Made by a program: the position numbers and the translations under genes | The notes under the pieces: model-generated | Told to the model about the DNA's origin: nothing | What the model saw: only the letters and a program-made list of their open reading frames with translations | Databases searched by the model: none | NCBI RefSeq assembly: GCF_000023225.1 | Contig: NC_013173.1 | Span: 2,730,501 to 2,794,500 of the forward strand | Direction of reading: 5' to 3' | Origin: Desulfomicrobium baculatum DSM 4028 | GTDB taxonomy: Bacteria > Desulfobacterota > Desulfovibrionia > Desulfovibrionales > Desulfomicrobiaceae | DNA length: 64,000 nt | Part shown: one piece after another, positions 18,415-26,381 of the stretch | Layout: each line of letters opens with the position of its first letter | Numbering within the stretch: the first letter of the stretch is position 1

Positions 18415-19614
18415 ATGCATAAACATCCCCATAACGCCGCTGGCGGCCCCGGTTTGGACGGGCCTGCGGCCGGACATCCCGGTGGACACCCCGGCGGACA
18501 TCCGGGCGCAAAGCCCGGCGGGCATCCCGGCGGCATGATCACTACCCTGGCCGACGGCACCCCGGCCTGCAAGCTCATCGCCTGGGAAGTGACCCGCTCC
18601 TGCAACCTGGCCTGCAAGCACTGCCGGGCCGAGGCGCACCTGGAACCCTACGAGGGCGAGTTGGACACGGCCGAGGCCAAGGCGCTGATCGACACCTTCC
18701 CGCAGGTCGGAAACCCCATCATCATCTTCACCGGCGGCGATCCCATGATGCGCGCTGACGTGTACGAGCTGATCCGTTACGCTACGGACAAGGGCCTGCG
18801 CTGCGTCATGTCGCCCAACGGCACCCTCATCACCCCGGACACGGCGCGGCAGATGCGCGAAGCCGGAGTGCAGCGCTGCTCCATCTCCATCGACGGCCCA
18901 GACGCCGAAAGCCACGACGAGTTTCGCGGCGTGCAGGGCGCGTTCGACGCCTCCATGCGCGGCATCCAGTATTTGAAGGACGCAGGGATAGAGTTTCAGG
19001 TCAACACCACCGTGACCAGAGCCAACCTTGGCAGCTTCAAGAAGATATTCGATCTGTGCGAACGCATCGGCGCCGTGGCCTGGCACATCTTCCTGCTCGT
19101 GCCCACGGGCCGGGCCGCCCAGCTCGGGGCCGAGGTCATCACGGGCCAGGAATACGAGGACGTGCTCAACTGGTTCTACGACTTCCGCAAGACCACGAGC
19201 ATGCACCTTAAAGCCACCTGCGCCCCGCACTACTACCGCATCATGCGCCAGCGGGCCAAGGCCGAGGGCGTGCCGGTCACGCCGGAAAACTTCGGCCTCG
19301 ACGCCATGACGCGCGGCTGCCTGGGCGGAACGGGCTTCTGCTTCATCTCCCACACCGGACAGGTTCAGCCCTGCGGCTACCTGGAGCTGGACTGCGGCAA
19401 CATCCGCAGCACCCCGTTCCCGGAAATCTGGCGATCGTCCAAGCAGTTCAAGCAGTTTCGGACCCAGGAAGAATACGAAGGCAAATGCGGCATCTGCGAA
19501 TACCACAAAGTCTGCGGCGGCTGCCGGGCCAGGGCCCATTCCATGGATCACAACTACATGGGCGAGGAGCCACTGTGCACCTACCAGCCCAAACTCCTGG
19601 AACGGATGAAGTAA
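18415..19614 (+). CDS. ahbD: Heme b synthase AhbD (radical SAM) with His/Gly/Pro-rich N-terminal tail
   Basis: Radical-SAM enzyme that oxidatively decarboxylates two propionates of Fe-coproporphyrin III to vinyl groups, giving heme b. 399 aa. The radical-SAM cysteines are C63, C67 and C70 (CNLACKHC). The SPASM-type C-terminus carries CGGC and further cysteines for auxiliary [4Fe-4S] binding (GKCGICEYHKVCGGC). Residues 1-40 form an unusual low-complexity tail with seven histidines and repeated HPGG units, which could bind metal or heme. It starts 1 nt after the hemB stop. Confidence 0.9.
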   Translation: MHKHPHNAAGGPGLDGPAAGHPGGHPGGHPGAKPGGHPGGMITTLADGTPACKLIAWEVTRSCNLACKHCRAEAHLEPYEGELDTAEAKALIDTFPQVGNPIIIFTGGDPMMRADVYELIRYATDKGLRCVMSPNGTLITPDTARQMREAGVQRCSISIDGPDAESHDEFRGVQGAFDASMRGIQYLKDAGIEFQVNTTVTRANLGSFKKIFDLCERIGAVAWHIFLLVPTGRAAQLGAEVITGQEYEDVLNWFYDFRKTTSMHLKATCAPHYYRIMRQRAKAEGVPVTPENFGLDAMTRGCLGGTGFCFISHTGQVQPCGYLELDCGNIRSTPFPEIWRSSKQFKQFRTQEEYEGKCGICEYHKVCGGCRARAHSMDHNYMGEEPLCTYQPKLLERMK

Positions 19615-19619
19615 GAGAT

Positions 19620-19660
19620 GCGGGGCTCCGCCCCGCGCCCCGCCAGGGGATCGCCCCTGG
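19620..19660. repeat. Tandem GC-rich hairpins (REP-like)
   Basis: Two perfect 7-bp inverted repeats follow each other: GCGGGGC-TCC-GCCCCGC (19620-19636) and CCAGGGG-ATCG-CCCCTGG (19643-19660). They lie between ahbD and the next gene of the operon, with no T tract. This resembles dispersed REP-type elements and could protect the upstream mRNA or reduce downstream expression. Confidence 0.65.
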
Positions 19661-19717
19661 ACCCGCACAAGGGATTGGGAAACAGGTGCGACGCCCTGCA
19701 CCGGAAATGAGGAACGC

Positions 19718-20176
19718 ATGGACGATTTTGACAAGAAGATACTGGACATGATCCAGACCGGCTTTCCGCTCGAAGCCCGGCCTTATGAAGAGATCGGCCG
19801 CAAGGTCGGCCTGACCGAGGCCGAGGCCCTGGCCCGCGTGCGCGCGCTGACGGAAAAAGGCGTGATTCGCCGCATCGGGGCCAATTTTCAGTCCAAGAAG
19901 CTGGGCTGGCACTCGACCTTATGCTCGGCAGCCGTACCCGAGGACAAGCTGGACGAGTTCATCGCCGAGGTGAACAAGCTCCCCGGCGTGACCCACAACT
20001 ACCTGCGCGCTCATCGCCAGAACATCTGGTTCACGTTCATCGGGCCATCCTGGGAAGAAGTGCAGGAGACCCTGGCCGGGATCACCCGCAAGACCGGCAT
20101 CTCCATCCTCAATCTGCCCGCGAGCAAGCTCTACAAGATTCAGGTCGACTTCAAAATGGGCGACCGGGAGGAATGA
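19718..20176 (+). CDS. Siroheme decarboxylase subunit (AhbA/AhbB type)
   Basis: 152 aa Lrp/AsnC-like protein of the NirD/AhbA/AhbB family, which decarboxylates siroheme at C12 and C18 as a heterodimer. The N-terminal helix-turn-helix-like part (DDFDKKILDMIQTGFPL) leads to the family RRIGANF motif, followed by a RAM-like half with HNYLRAHRQNIWFTF. Context next to ahbC, hemB and ahbD supports the assignment over an ordinary transcription factor. I cannot decide between AhbA and AhbB, and the partner subunit is not in the window. Its TGA shares one base with the rpe start. Confidence 0.82.
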   Translation: MDDFDKKILDMIQTGFPLEARPYEEIGRKVGLTEAEALARVRALTEKGVIRRIGANFQSKKLGWHSTLCSAAVPEDKLDEFIAEVNKLPGVTHNYLRAHRQNIWFTFIGPSWEEVQETLAGITRKTGISILNLPASKLYKIQVDFKMGDREE

Positions 20177-20841
20177 TGCGCGAATTCATTCTCTCTCCGT
20201 CCCTTTTGTCCTCGGATTTTGGCAATCTGCGCGCCGAACTGACCGCCCTGGAAGACGCGGGCCTCAAATGGGTGCACTGGGACGTCATGGACGGAGCCTT
20301 CGTGCCCAATATCACCTTCGGCCCCCCGATCATCGGCCGGTTGCGCAAGACCTCGAAGCTGTTCTTTGACGTGCATCTGATGATCGAACGGCCCGAACGC
20401 TACATCCGCGAATTCGCCGATGCCGGCGCGGACCTCCTGTGCATCCACGCCGAGAGCACGCTCCATCTGGAGCGCACGATCAGCGCCATCCGCGAGGCGG
20501 GCATGAAAACCGGCCTTGCCCTCAACCCGGCAACGCCCCTAGCCATCGTCGACTACCTGCTCCCCAGTCTGGACATGGTGCTGATCATGAGCGTCAACCC
20601 CGGCTTCGGCGGGCAATCCTTCATCCCCTTTTGCAAGGACAAGATCGCGGCCCTGTCCGGCATGATCCGCGCGCGTGGCCTTGAGACCCTCATCCAGGTC
20701 GATGGCGGCGTGACTCTGGACAACGCGAAAGAACTCTTTGACCTCGGAGCCGACGTACTGGTCTCGGGCTCGGCTTTCTTCGGATTTCCCCCGTATGCCG
20801 AGCGGCACAAGGCTTTTCAGGATGCCATGCGCGCGAAATAG
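20176..20841 (+). CDS. rpe: Ribulose-phosphate 3-epimerase
   Basis: TIM-barrel metalloenzyme interconverting ribulose-5-P and xylulose-5-P; 221 aa, the usual size. The motifs SPSLLSSDF, HWDVMDGAFVPNITFG, MSVNPGFGGQSFI and QVDGGV are conserved. The frame is open upstream to 19921, but ATG 20176 is the family start and overlaps the previous stop by one base. Its presence at the end of a heme operon is probably transcriptional convenience. Confidence 0.96.
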   Translation: MREFILSPSLLSSDFGNLRAELTALEDAGLKWVHWDVMDGAFVPNITFGPPIIGRLRKTSKLFFDVHLMIERPERYIREFADAGADLLCIHAESTLHLERTISAIREAGMKTGLALNPATPLAIVDYLLPSLDMVLIMSVNPGFGGQSFIPFCKDKIAALSGMIRARGLETLIQVDGGVTLDNAKELFDLGADVLVSGSAFFGFPPYAERHKAFQDAMRAK

Positions 20842-20871
20842 GCGGCCTGCGTCTTTTCTGGTTTTCCATCG

Positions 20872-20900
20872 ACCCTCGCCCACGGCGGGGGTTTTCTTTT
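20872..20900 (+). terminator. Intrinsic terminator after rpe
   Basis: ACCCTCGCC (20872-20880) pairs with GGCGGGGGT (20884-20892) with one T-G wobble, followed by a T-rich tail. It ends the heme operon just before the convergent crcB gene. Confidence 0.8.
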
Positions 20901-20922
20901 TCGGGTGCGCGCAGCTTGGCCG

Positions 20923-21297
20923 CTAAACGATCCGGCCCAGACCCGTGCCGAGGTACAGGGCCGCGAAGCCGACCAGATTCTGGCCAGCCAGATTAAGGGC
21001 CAGCTTCAGCCACTGCCCGTCGTTCAGGAGGCCGCCGCTTTCAAAGATGAAGGTCGAGAAGGTCGTGAACGCGCCCATGAAACCCGTAAGGATGAGGATC
21101 CGCGCCTGCGCCGACAAAAATCCTCGTTCTTCGGCCATAATCCAGACCAGTCCGAACAAAAAACAGCCCGCGATGTTCACCGCCCAGGTGCCCCAGGGGA
21201 AATCCCGGCCCATGAGATCGTAGACCAGGCCCGAGAGCCAGTAGCGACACAGGGTTCCGCACGCCCCGGCCAGGGCGATCAAGGCAATTTTCGACAT
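20923..21297 (-). CDS. crcB: Fluoride efflux channel CrcB/Fluc
   Basis: Small membrane protein (124 aa, four hydrophobic helices) that dimerises to form a fluoride channel. Signature segments are GACGTLCRYWLS, WAVNIAGCFLFG and TGFMGAFTTFSTF. The frame extends upstream to 21369, but ATG 21297 is preceded by GAGG and gives the normal length. It converges with the heme operon. I looked for a fluoride riboswitch upstream and could not match one convincingly. Confidence 0.92.
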   Translation of the reverse strand: MSKIALIALAGACGTLCRYWLSGLVYDLMGRDFPWGTWAVNIAGCFLFGLVWIMAEERGFLSAQARILILTGFMGAFTTFSTFIFESGGLLNDGQWLKLALNLAGQNLVGFAALYLGTGLGRIV

Positions 21298-21384
21298 GTG
21301 TTTTCCTCGCGGTTGATTCGCCGTCCTGATCGAAATGCCGCCGGCGGCGCGCATCAATGAATACGCCATGCGGCACCGGCCCCC

Positions 21385-21417
21385 TGCGGAACGTTCCCGG
21401 AACGCAACGGTTCCGCA
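21385..21417. promoter_or_regulatory. Nested inverted repeat between crcB and the LytTR regulator
   Basis: TGCGGAAC (21385-21392) and GTTCCGCA (21410-21417) form perfect 8-bp outer arms. Inside lies CGTTCC-C-GGAACG (21392-21404). GGAAC or its complement therefore appears four times within 33 bp in a divergent intergenic region, which could be an operator or an RNA hairpin. Confidence 0.4.
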
Positions 21418-21549
21418 TGAAAAAGACTTCGCTTATCAAAGCCATGAATGATTGTGGAGCGCTGTCCCGTAAAGGCAATTATTCCTGCCGCAGAATCGGA
21501 CGGACAGCAATACAGGAAGTATCTCTTTTCAAAACATAGAGTTACATCT

Positions 21550-21579
21550 TTGATGCGTTTTGTGGGCGATTCTGATAAA
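21550..21579 (+). promoter_or_regulatory. Candidate promoter for LytTR regulator
   Basis: TTGATG and GATAAA hexamers are separated by 18 nt, 27 nt before the start codon. Each hexamer matches the sigma-70 consensus at four of six positions. Confidence 0.3.
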
Positions 21580-21606
21580 GGCGCAGCAAACATTATGAGA
21601 GGCCCC

Positions 21607-22392
21607 ATGACATCCCCTGTCCGCTGCCTGCTGGTCGATGACGAGCTACCCGCCCTGGACGAACTGTCCTATCTGCTGTCCGAGTTTGAGGACGTGCGGA
21701 TCGTCGGCACGGCCATGTCCGCATCCCAGGCCATGGAAGAAATCGTGCGCTTGCGCCCGGAAGTCGTTTTCCAGGACATCCAGATGCCCGGCGCGACCGG
21801 CTTCCATGTTCTGGAGCGGGCCCTCAAATGTCCAGACCCGCCACTCTTCGTCTTTGCCACCGCCTATGACCAGTACGCCATCCGCGCCTTCGAGGAGAAT
21901 GCGGTGGACTATCTGCTCAAGCCCGTCTCCCGCGAGCGTCTGGCCAAATGTCTGGGGCGCCTGCGCAGCCTGCTGCGTCAGAACGAGGCGGGCCTCGCAG
22001 TGCAGCCGAAGCTGGAGGAGCTGCTTAAGGGCATGGGACTCGGTCAGCCGCTGGTGCGCATCTCCGTGGAGCACCGGGGGCGCGTGCTGCTGCTGGGGCA
22101 CGCCGATGTCGTCCTCATCCGCACGGAGGAACGGCGCATGTTGGTGCACACGCGCGACGCCCAGTACATCCACCACGGTCCCGGCACCCTGGACCGCCTG
22201 GAAGAAAAACTTGCCGCCCTGTCCTTCTTTCGCGCCAACCGGGGCGAGCTGGTCAACCTGACCCAGGTCCGGGATTTCGCGCCCTGGTTCAACGGCAAAT
22301 ATCTGCTGACCATGCGCGATCATGCGGCCACTGAAATTACCGTCAGCAAGGCCCGGGTACGCGATTTCCGCGACCAATTGGGTCTTGCGTAG
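21607..22392 (+). CDS. LytTR-family response regulator (BtsR/YpdB-like)
   Basis: 261 aa. A receiver domain (residues 1-120) has the acidic pair in LLVDDELPALDEL, the phosphoacceptor Asp in FQDIQMPGATG and Lys in LLKPVSRE. A LytTR DNA-binding domain (about 150-260) contains the FFRANRGELVNLTQVRDF segment. ATG 21607 is chosen over in-frame starts up to 21448 because AGAGG precedes it and the receiver domain begins at once. It is followed by its sensor kinase 9 nt downstream and by a CstA-type transporter, resembling E. coli btsR-btsS with target btsT. Confidence 0.9.
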   Translation: MTSPVRCLLVDDELPALDELSYLLSEFEDVRIVGTAMSASQAMEEIVRLRPEVVFQDIQMPGATGFHVLERALKCPDPPLFVFATAYDQYAIRAFEENAVDYLLKPVSRERLAKCLGRLRSLLRQNEAGLAVQPKLEELLKGMGLGQPLVRISVEHRGRVLLLGHADVVLIRTEERRMLVHTRDAQYIHHGPGTLDRLEEKLAALSFFRANRGELVNLTQVRDFAPWFNGKYLLTMRDHAATEITVSKARVRDFRDQLGLA

Positions 22393-22401
22393 AGGATAAC
22401 C

Positions 22402-24108
22402 ATGAATTCCGATGCCCTCATCCTGGCCCTGGCCGAACGCCTCGGGCTCATCGTGGCCGGGGCCTTCCTGCTCCTGACCATCACCCCCATCCACAAGATG
22501 CGCCTGCGCCAGGGGCCCTCGTGGCGCTCGACGCTGCTGCAGATCCTCTTCTTCGGAGCGGCCGGAATCCTGGGCACCTACGGGGGCAACCTTGTCTCCC
22601 AGTCCGTGGCCAACCTGCGGGCCATGGCCGTGATCACCGGCGGCCTCTTCGGCGGTCCCGTGGTCGGCATCGCTTCGGGACTCATCGCCGGAGGCCATCG
22701 CATCCTCATCGACATCGGAGGCTTCAGCGCCGTCCCCTGCGGCATGGCGACCATGATCGAAGGCGCGGCCGCCGGGCTGCTGACCCTTTACCTCAAAGAG
22801 CGTAGCGTGGACTGGCGCTGGGCCGCCGGGCTGGCCCTGGGCGGCGAGACACTACACATGGGCATGGTTCTGGTTCTGTCCCATTCCTTCACCGAAGCCG
22901 TGGAACTGGTGCGCATCATCGCCGCGCCCATGATTCTCTTGAACGCCCTGGGCGCTGCCACCTTCGTGCAGGTCATCAACGTGGTCTTTCGCTACCGGGC
23001 CCGGCAGGATTCGGTTCAGGCCCAGGAAATTCTCGACATCGCCAACTCCACGGCCAGCCACCTGCGCTCCGGCCTGACCGCCGAAAGCGCCATGGCCACG
23101 GCGCGGATCATCCACAGTCGCGTCGCGGTCGGCGCGGTGGCCATCACGGGCGAAGCCGATGTCCTGGCCCACATCGGCGTCGGCGACGACCATCACCTGC
23201 CCGGTCGTCCCATCGTCACCAAGGCCACGCGGACCGTGCTCGAAACAGGACAGCCCATGTTCCTGAGCAACAAGGCCGGCATCGGCTGCGGGCACCGGGA
23301 CTGCCCCTTCGCCTCGGCCATCATCGTGCCCCTGACCAAGGGCGGAAGCGTGGTCGGAACCCTCAAATTCTACGGCACGGCCAGCAAATCTCTCGATCTG
23401 CTGCTCTTCGAACTGGCCAAGGGGCTGGGCAACCTTTTCTCCACCCAGCTTGAGCTGGAAAACATCCAGATCACCGAACGCATGCTCGCCCATGCCGAAA
23501 TCCGTCGTCTGCAGGCCCAGATCAACCCGCACTTCCTGTTCAATTCATTGAATACCATCATCTCCTTTTGCCGCACCAGCCCGGAAAAAGCCCGTACCCT
23601 GCTGCAGGACCTCTCCAGTTATCTGCGCAAGAGTCTGGAAGCCAGCCGGGGCTTTGTGCCCCTGTCCGAAGAGTTGGACCAGATCCGCTGCTATTTGGCC
23701 ATCGAACAGGCCCGCTTCGGCGAACGCATCCGCATCGACTTCGATGTGCAGGATGGATGCGAATCCTGGCCCATTCCACCGCTCATCATCCAACCGCTGG
23801 TCGAAAACAGCGTGCGGCACGGCATCCTGGCCCATGAGAACGGCGGAGAGATCCGCGTACAGGTGCGAAAACAGGACGGACACCTGCATGTGGAAGTCAA
23901 GGATGACGGGGTGGGCATGGACCAGAACCAGGTTGACCGCCTCTTCGCCAAGACGCGCCTCGATTCCCGCTCAGGCGGGATCGGGGTCCGCAACTGCTTT
24001 CAGCGTCTGGAACAAATCTTCGGTCCGGCCTACCTGCCTTCGGTCGTCAGCGCGCCGGGTCAGGGCACGCGCATCGACTTCATGCTGCCCATGCCGGCCC
24101 GGGTCTGA
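22402..24108 (+). CDS. LytS-type sensor histidine kinase (5TM receptor, GAF)
   Basis: 568 aa membrane kinase. Residues ~10-195 form the 5TMR-LYT receptor region, a GAF domain spans ~210-350, and the His_kinase domain has the phosphorylated His in AQINPHFLFNSLNTI (about residue 376). The ATPase domain follows with NSVRHGI, DDGVGM and GIGVRN. It pairs with the LytTR regulator just upstream. By analogy with E. coli BtsS and YpdA, the ligand may be pyruvate; this is inference from synteny with the CstA-family gene. Confidence 0.9.
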   Translation: MNSDALILALAERLGLIVAGAFLLLTITPIHKMRLRQGPSWRSTLLQILFFGAAGILGTYGGNLVSQSVANLRAMAVITGGLFGGPVVGIASGLIAGGHRILIDIGGFSAVPCGMATMIEGAAAGLLTLYLKERSVDWRWAAGLALGGETLHMGMVLVLSHSFTEAVELVRIIAAPMILLNALGAATFVQVINVVFRYRARQDSVQAQEILDIANSTASHLRSGLTAESAMATARIIHSRVAVGAVAITGEADVLAHIGVGDDHHLPGRPIVTKATRTVLETGQPMFLSNKAGIGCGHRDCPFASAIIVPLTKGGSVVGTLKFYGTASKSLDLLLFELAKGLGNLFSTQLELENIQITERMLAHAEIRRLQAQINPHFLFNSLNTIISFCRTSPEKARTLLQDLSSYLRKSLEASRGFVPLSEELDQIRCYLAIEQARFGERIRIDFDVQDGCESWPIPPLIIQPLVENSVRHGILAHENGGEIRVQVRKQDGHLHVEVKDDGVGMDQNQVDRLFAKTRLDSRSGGIGVRNCFQRLEQIFGPAYLPSVVSAPGQGTRIDFMLPMPARV

Positions 24109-24254
24109 GCCTCACTCACCTTTTCTCAAGCCAAATTCTGATCGCAAACCAGGCGTTTCGCCTCCTTTCGCGTGCACTTCAGGCGCAAAAAAAGACAGTT
24201 GAAACGAGCCTTCTTGTCTCCCTCTCCTTCTTTGACCTAAAGCGCGGCGTATCC

Positions 24255-24300
24255 GCCGAGTTCGACTCGGCAAGCCGTCCCGGTCATGGCAGCATGACCG
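24255..24300 (+). promoter_or_regulatory. Two adjacent hairpins before cstA
   Basis: GCCGAGT-TCG-ACTCGGC (24255-24271) and CGGTCATG-GCAG-CATGACCG (24281-24300) are perfect 7- and 8-bp stems. There is no T tract, so they are more likely leader structures or operators than terminators. Confidence 0.45.
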
Positions 24301-24325
24301 AAAGTTGATTCGAAGGAACGTTAAG
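24301..24325 (+). promoter_or_regulatory. Possible LytTR binding half-sites before cstA
   Basis: AAAGTTGAT (24301-24309) and AACGTTAAG (24317-24325) both satisfy the LytTR half-site pattern [TA][AC][CA]GTTN[AG][TG], in the same orientation and 7 bp apart. The usual spacing is 12-13 bp, so this is tentative. They lie just before the cstA ribosome-binding site. Confidence 0.3.
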
Positions 24326-24355
24326 AGCAACCAACTTTTTTCCAAGGAGGGAGAC

Positions 24356-25816
24356 TTGTTTTACTTCTTTTTCGCCGTCGCGGCACTCATCACCGGCTAT
24401 TTCGTTTACGGCAAGATCGTCGAATCCAGTTTCGGCGTCGACACCTGTCGGGCCACCCCGGCCTGCCGCCTCGCGGACGGGGTCGACTATGTCAAAATGA
24501 ACCCCAAAACCATCTACATGGTGCAGCTCCTGAACATCGCGGGGCTTGGCCCCATCTTCGGCCCCATCCTCGGCGCCCTCTACGGCCCGGCCGCGCTGGT
24601 CTGGATCGTGCTTGGCAGTATCTTCGCCGGAGCGGTGCACGACTATTTCTCCGGCATGATGTCCGTGCGCTATGACGGCAAGTCCATCCCCGACGCCGTG
24701 GGCCACAACCTCGGCAAGTTCGCCAAGCAGTTCATGAACGTCTTCTCCGTCATCCTGCTGCTCCTGGTCGGCGTGGTCTTCATCCTCGGACCGGCCAAGC
24801 TTCTGGCGGTCAAGATCGGCTTCAACCTGGACAAGAACATGGCCGTGGTGGTCTGGACCGGCATCATCTTCGCCTACTACTTCCTGGCGACCATCCTGCC
24901 CGTGGACAAGATCATCGGACGCCTCTATCCGCTCTTCACCGCCTGCCTGCTGATCATGGCCTTCGGCCTCTCGACCATGCTCATCGTGGACGGCTACACC
25001 TTCTTCCCCAACGGCGTAGGCCTGGCCAACGTGCATCCCAAAGGCCTGCCCATCTGGCCGCTGATGTTCATCACCATCGCCTGCGGCGCCATCTCCGGCT
25101 TCCACGCCACCCAGTCGCCCATGATGGCGCGCTGCATTCCCGATGAAAAATGCGGACGCCCCATCTTCTACGGCGCCATGATCGGCGAGGGCATCATCGC
25201 CCTGGTCTGGGCCACCCTGGGCATGACCTTCTACCAGACCCCCGAAGCCCTGCAGGCCACCCTGGCCAGCGGCGGCCCGGCCGCAGTGGTCGATCAGGTC
25301 GCCACCACCCTGATGGGCCCCATCGGCGGTTTCCTGGCCATCATCGGCGTCATCATTCTGCCCATCTCCTCCGGCGACACGGCCTTCCGCGCCGCGCGCC
25401 TGATCATCGCCGACTTCAGCAAGGTCGAACAGAAGTCCATCGCCAAGCGCCTGCTGATCGCCATCCCCCTGTTCGTCATCGGCTTCATCATCACCAAGAC
25501 CGACTTCAACATCATCTGGCGTTATTTCGGCTTCGCCAACCAGACCCTGGCCACCATCGTGCTCTGGGCCTCGGCCATGTATCTGGTCCGCCACGGCAAG
25601 GCGCACTGGATCGCCAGTGTCCCCGCGACCTTCATGACCGCGGTTTGCGCCACCTACCTCTGCGTGGCCCCGGAATTCCCGCTGCACATGAGCGCGGACT
25701 ACGGCTACCCCATCGGCATCGCCGTGGCCGCGGCCTGCTTCGTCTGGTTCATGCTTGCGGCCCGCAACACCCCGGTGGAGGTGGACGCCGTCGACTCTCC
25801 CGGAGTCATCGGCTGA
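24356..25816 (+). CDS. cstA: CstA-family transporter (carbon starvation/pyruvate uptake)
   Basis: 486 aa polytopic membrane protein of the CstA family; relatives BtsT and CstA import pyruvate or peptides. Family segments include MNPKTIYMVQLLNIAGLGPIFGPILGALYG, HDYFSGMMSVRYDGKSIPD and GFHATQSPMMARC. The start is TTG 24356, because AAGGAGGG at 24344-24351 is ideally spaced for it. The longer ATG form from 24305 would place that ribosome site inside the coding region. It is shorter than E. coli CstA (about 700 aa). It lies downstream of the LytTR/LytS pair, which probably controls it. Confidence 0.88.
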   Translation: MFYFFFAVAALITGYFVYGKIVESSFGVDTCRATPACRLADGVDYVKMNPKTIYMVQLLNIAGLGPIFGPILGALYGPAALVWIVLGSIFAGAVHDYFSGMMSVRYDGKSIPDAVGHNLGKFAKQFMNVFSVILLLLVGVVFILGPAKLLAVKIGFNLDKNMAVVVWTGIIFAYYFLATILPVDKIIGRLYPLFTACLLIMAFGLSTMLIVDGYTFFPNGVGLANVHPKGLPIWPLMFITIACGAISGFHATQSPMMARCIPDEKCGRPIFYGAMIGEGIIALVWATLGMTFYQTPEALQATLASGGPAAVVDQVATTLMGPIGGFLAIIGVIILPISSGDTAFRAARLIIADFSKVEQKSIAKRLLIAIPLFVIGFIITKTDFNIIWRYFGFANQTLATIVLWASAMYLVRHGKAHWIASVPATFMTAVCATYLCVAPEFPLHMSADYGYPIGIAVAAACFVWFMLAARNTPVEVDAVDSPGVIG

Positions 25817-25835
25817 CCTGAACACATGTAAAAAA

Positions 25836-25883
25836 ACAAACCCTCGCCGAATATCACGACGAGGGTTTGTCAATGTTCTGAGC
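25836..25883 (-). repeat. Dispersed terminator-like repeat, copy A
   Basis: A hairpin with 11-nt arms ACAAACCCTCG / CGAGGGTTTGT and a downstream conserved stretch ending TCTGAG (plus strand). On the minus strand the stem is followed by a run of T, so it can terminate fliW transcripts. The same element recurs at 51819 and 57960 in the same orientation. Confidence 0.75.
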
Positions 25884-25911
25884 CTGACCGGCGACCCGGT
25901 CAGGCTTTTTT
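25882..25911 (+). terminator. Intrinsic terminator after cstA
   Basis: A perfect 10-bp stem GCCTGACCGG / CCGGTCAGGC with loop CGAC, followed by six T residues. It ends right at the stop codon of the convergent fliW gene. Confidence 0.9.
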
Positions 25912-26381
25912 CATGAATTGGCCAAACGCCTGTCCTCGTTTCCAAGGTCGCGCAGCAGAACCTGCGACGGAAATCCCAGTTCCACTTGCGGGGACTGCAG
26001 CCCCAGTCGTTCCTGAACATTGACGCAGATGGGCCCGGTCAGGTTGAGGGTGCTGCCCTGCGGGTCGCCTTTGGGCACGGTCACGCTGACCAGGATGAAC
26101 AGGTCATGGATGCTGCGGACCTTCAGAAGCCGCTCTTCGGCCGCGGCCAGCCGAATCTCATAGCTCGGCAAAAAGGAGAAGGGATCGGCAAGCATCATGC
26201 CCATGCTCGGCATCTCCATGCTCTGCAGAAAATGAAAGGGGGTTCCGGGCTTGAACTCCACCAGGGCGAACTCTCGCAGGGACTCGAAGCCGATGATGCC
26301 ACGGGGAAAACGGATGGTCTTGTCCGCGGAAATGACCAGCTGCCCGATACGTGAATTTATTGTTTGTCTTTTTTGGTCCAT
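25911..26381 (-). CDS. fliW: Flagellar assembly factor FliW
   Basis: 156 aa protein that binds CsrA and flagellin alternately; when flagellin is exported, free FliW sequesters CsrA and relieves flagellin translation. The family segments IRFPRGIIGFESLREFALVE and the later TVPKGDPQGSTLNLTGPICVN are clear. It overlaps the 3' end of csrA by 25 nt, so the two are co-translated. It is the last gene of flgN-flgK-flgL-csrA-fliW. Confidence 0.93.
   Translation of the reverse strand: MDQKRQTINSRIGQLVISADKTIRFPRGIIGFESLREFALVEFKPGTPFHFLQSMEMPSMGMMLADPFSFLPSYEIRLAAAEERLLKVRSIHDLFILVSVTVPKGDPQGSTLNLTGPICVNVQERLGLQSPQVELGFPSQVLLRDLGNEDRRLANS

Noticed and set aside
21298-21460. Fluoride riboswitch before crcB
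   Set aside because: I could not match the conserved crcB RNA core; only the nested GGAAC repeat is clear.
24284-26020. 578-residue minus-strand frame opposite cstA
   Set aside because: Mirror of the high-GC cstA coding sequence, with no homology and a His/Asp/Gly-biased composition typical of shadows.
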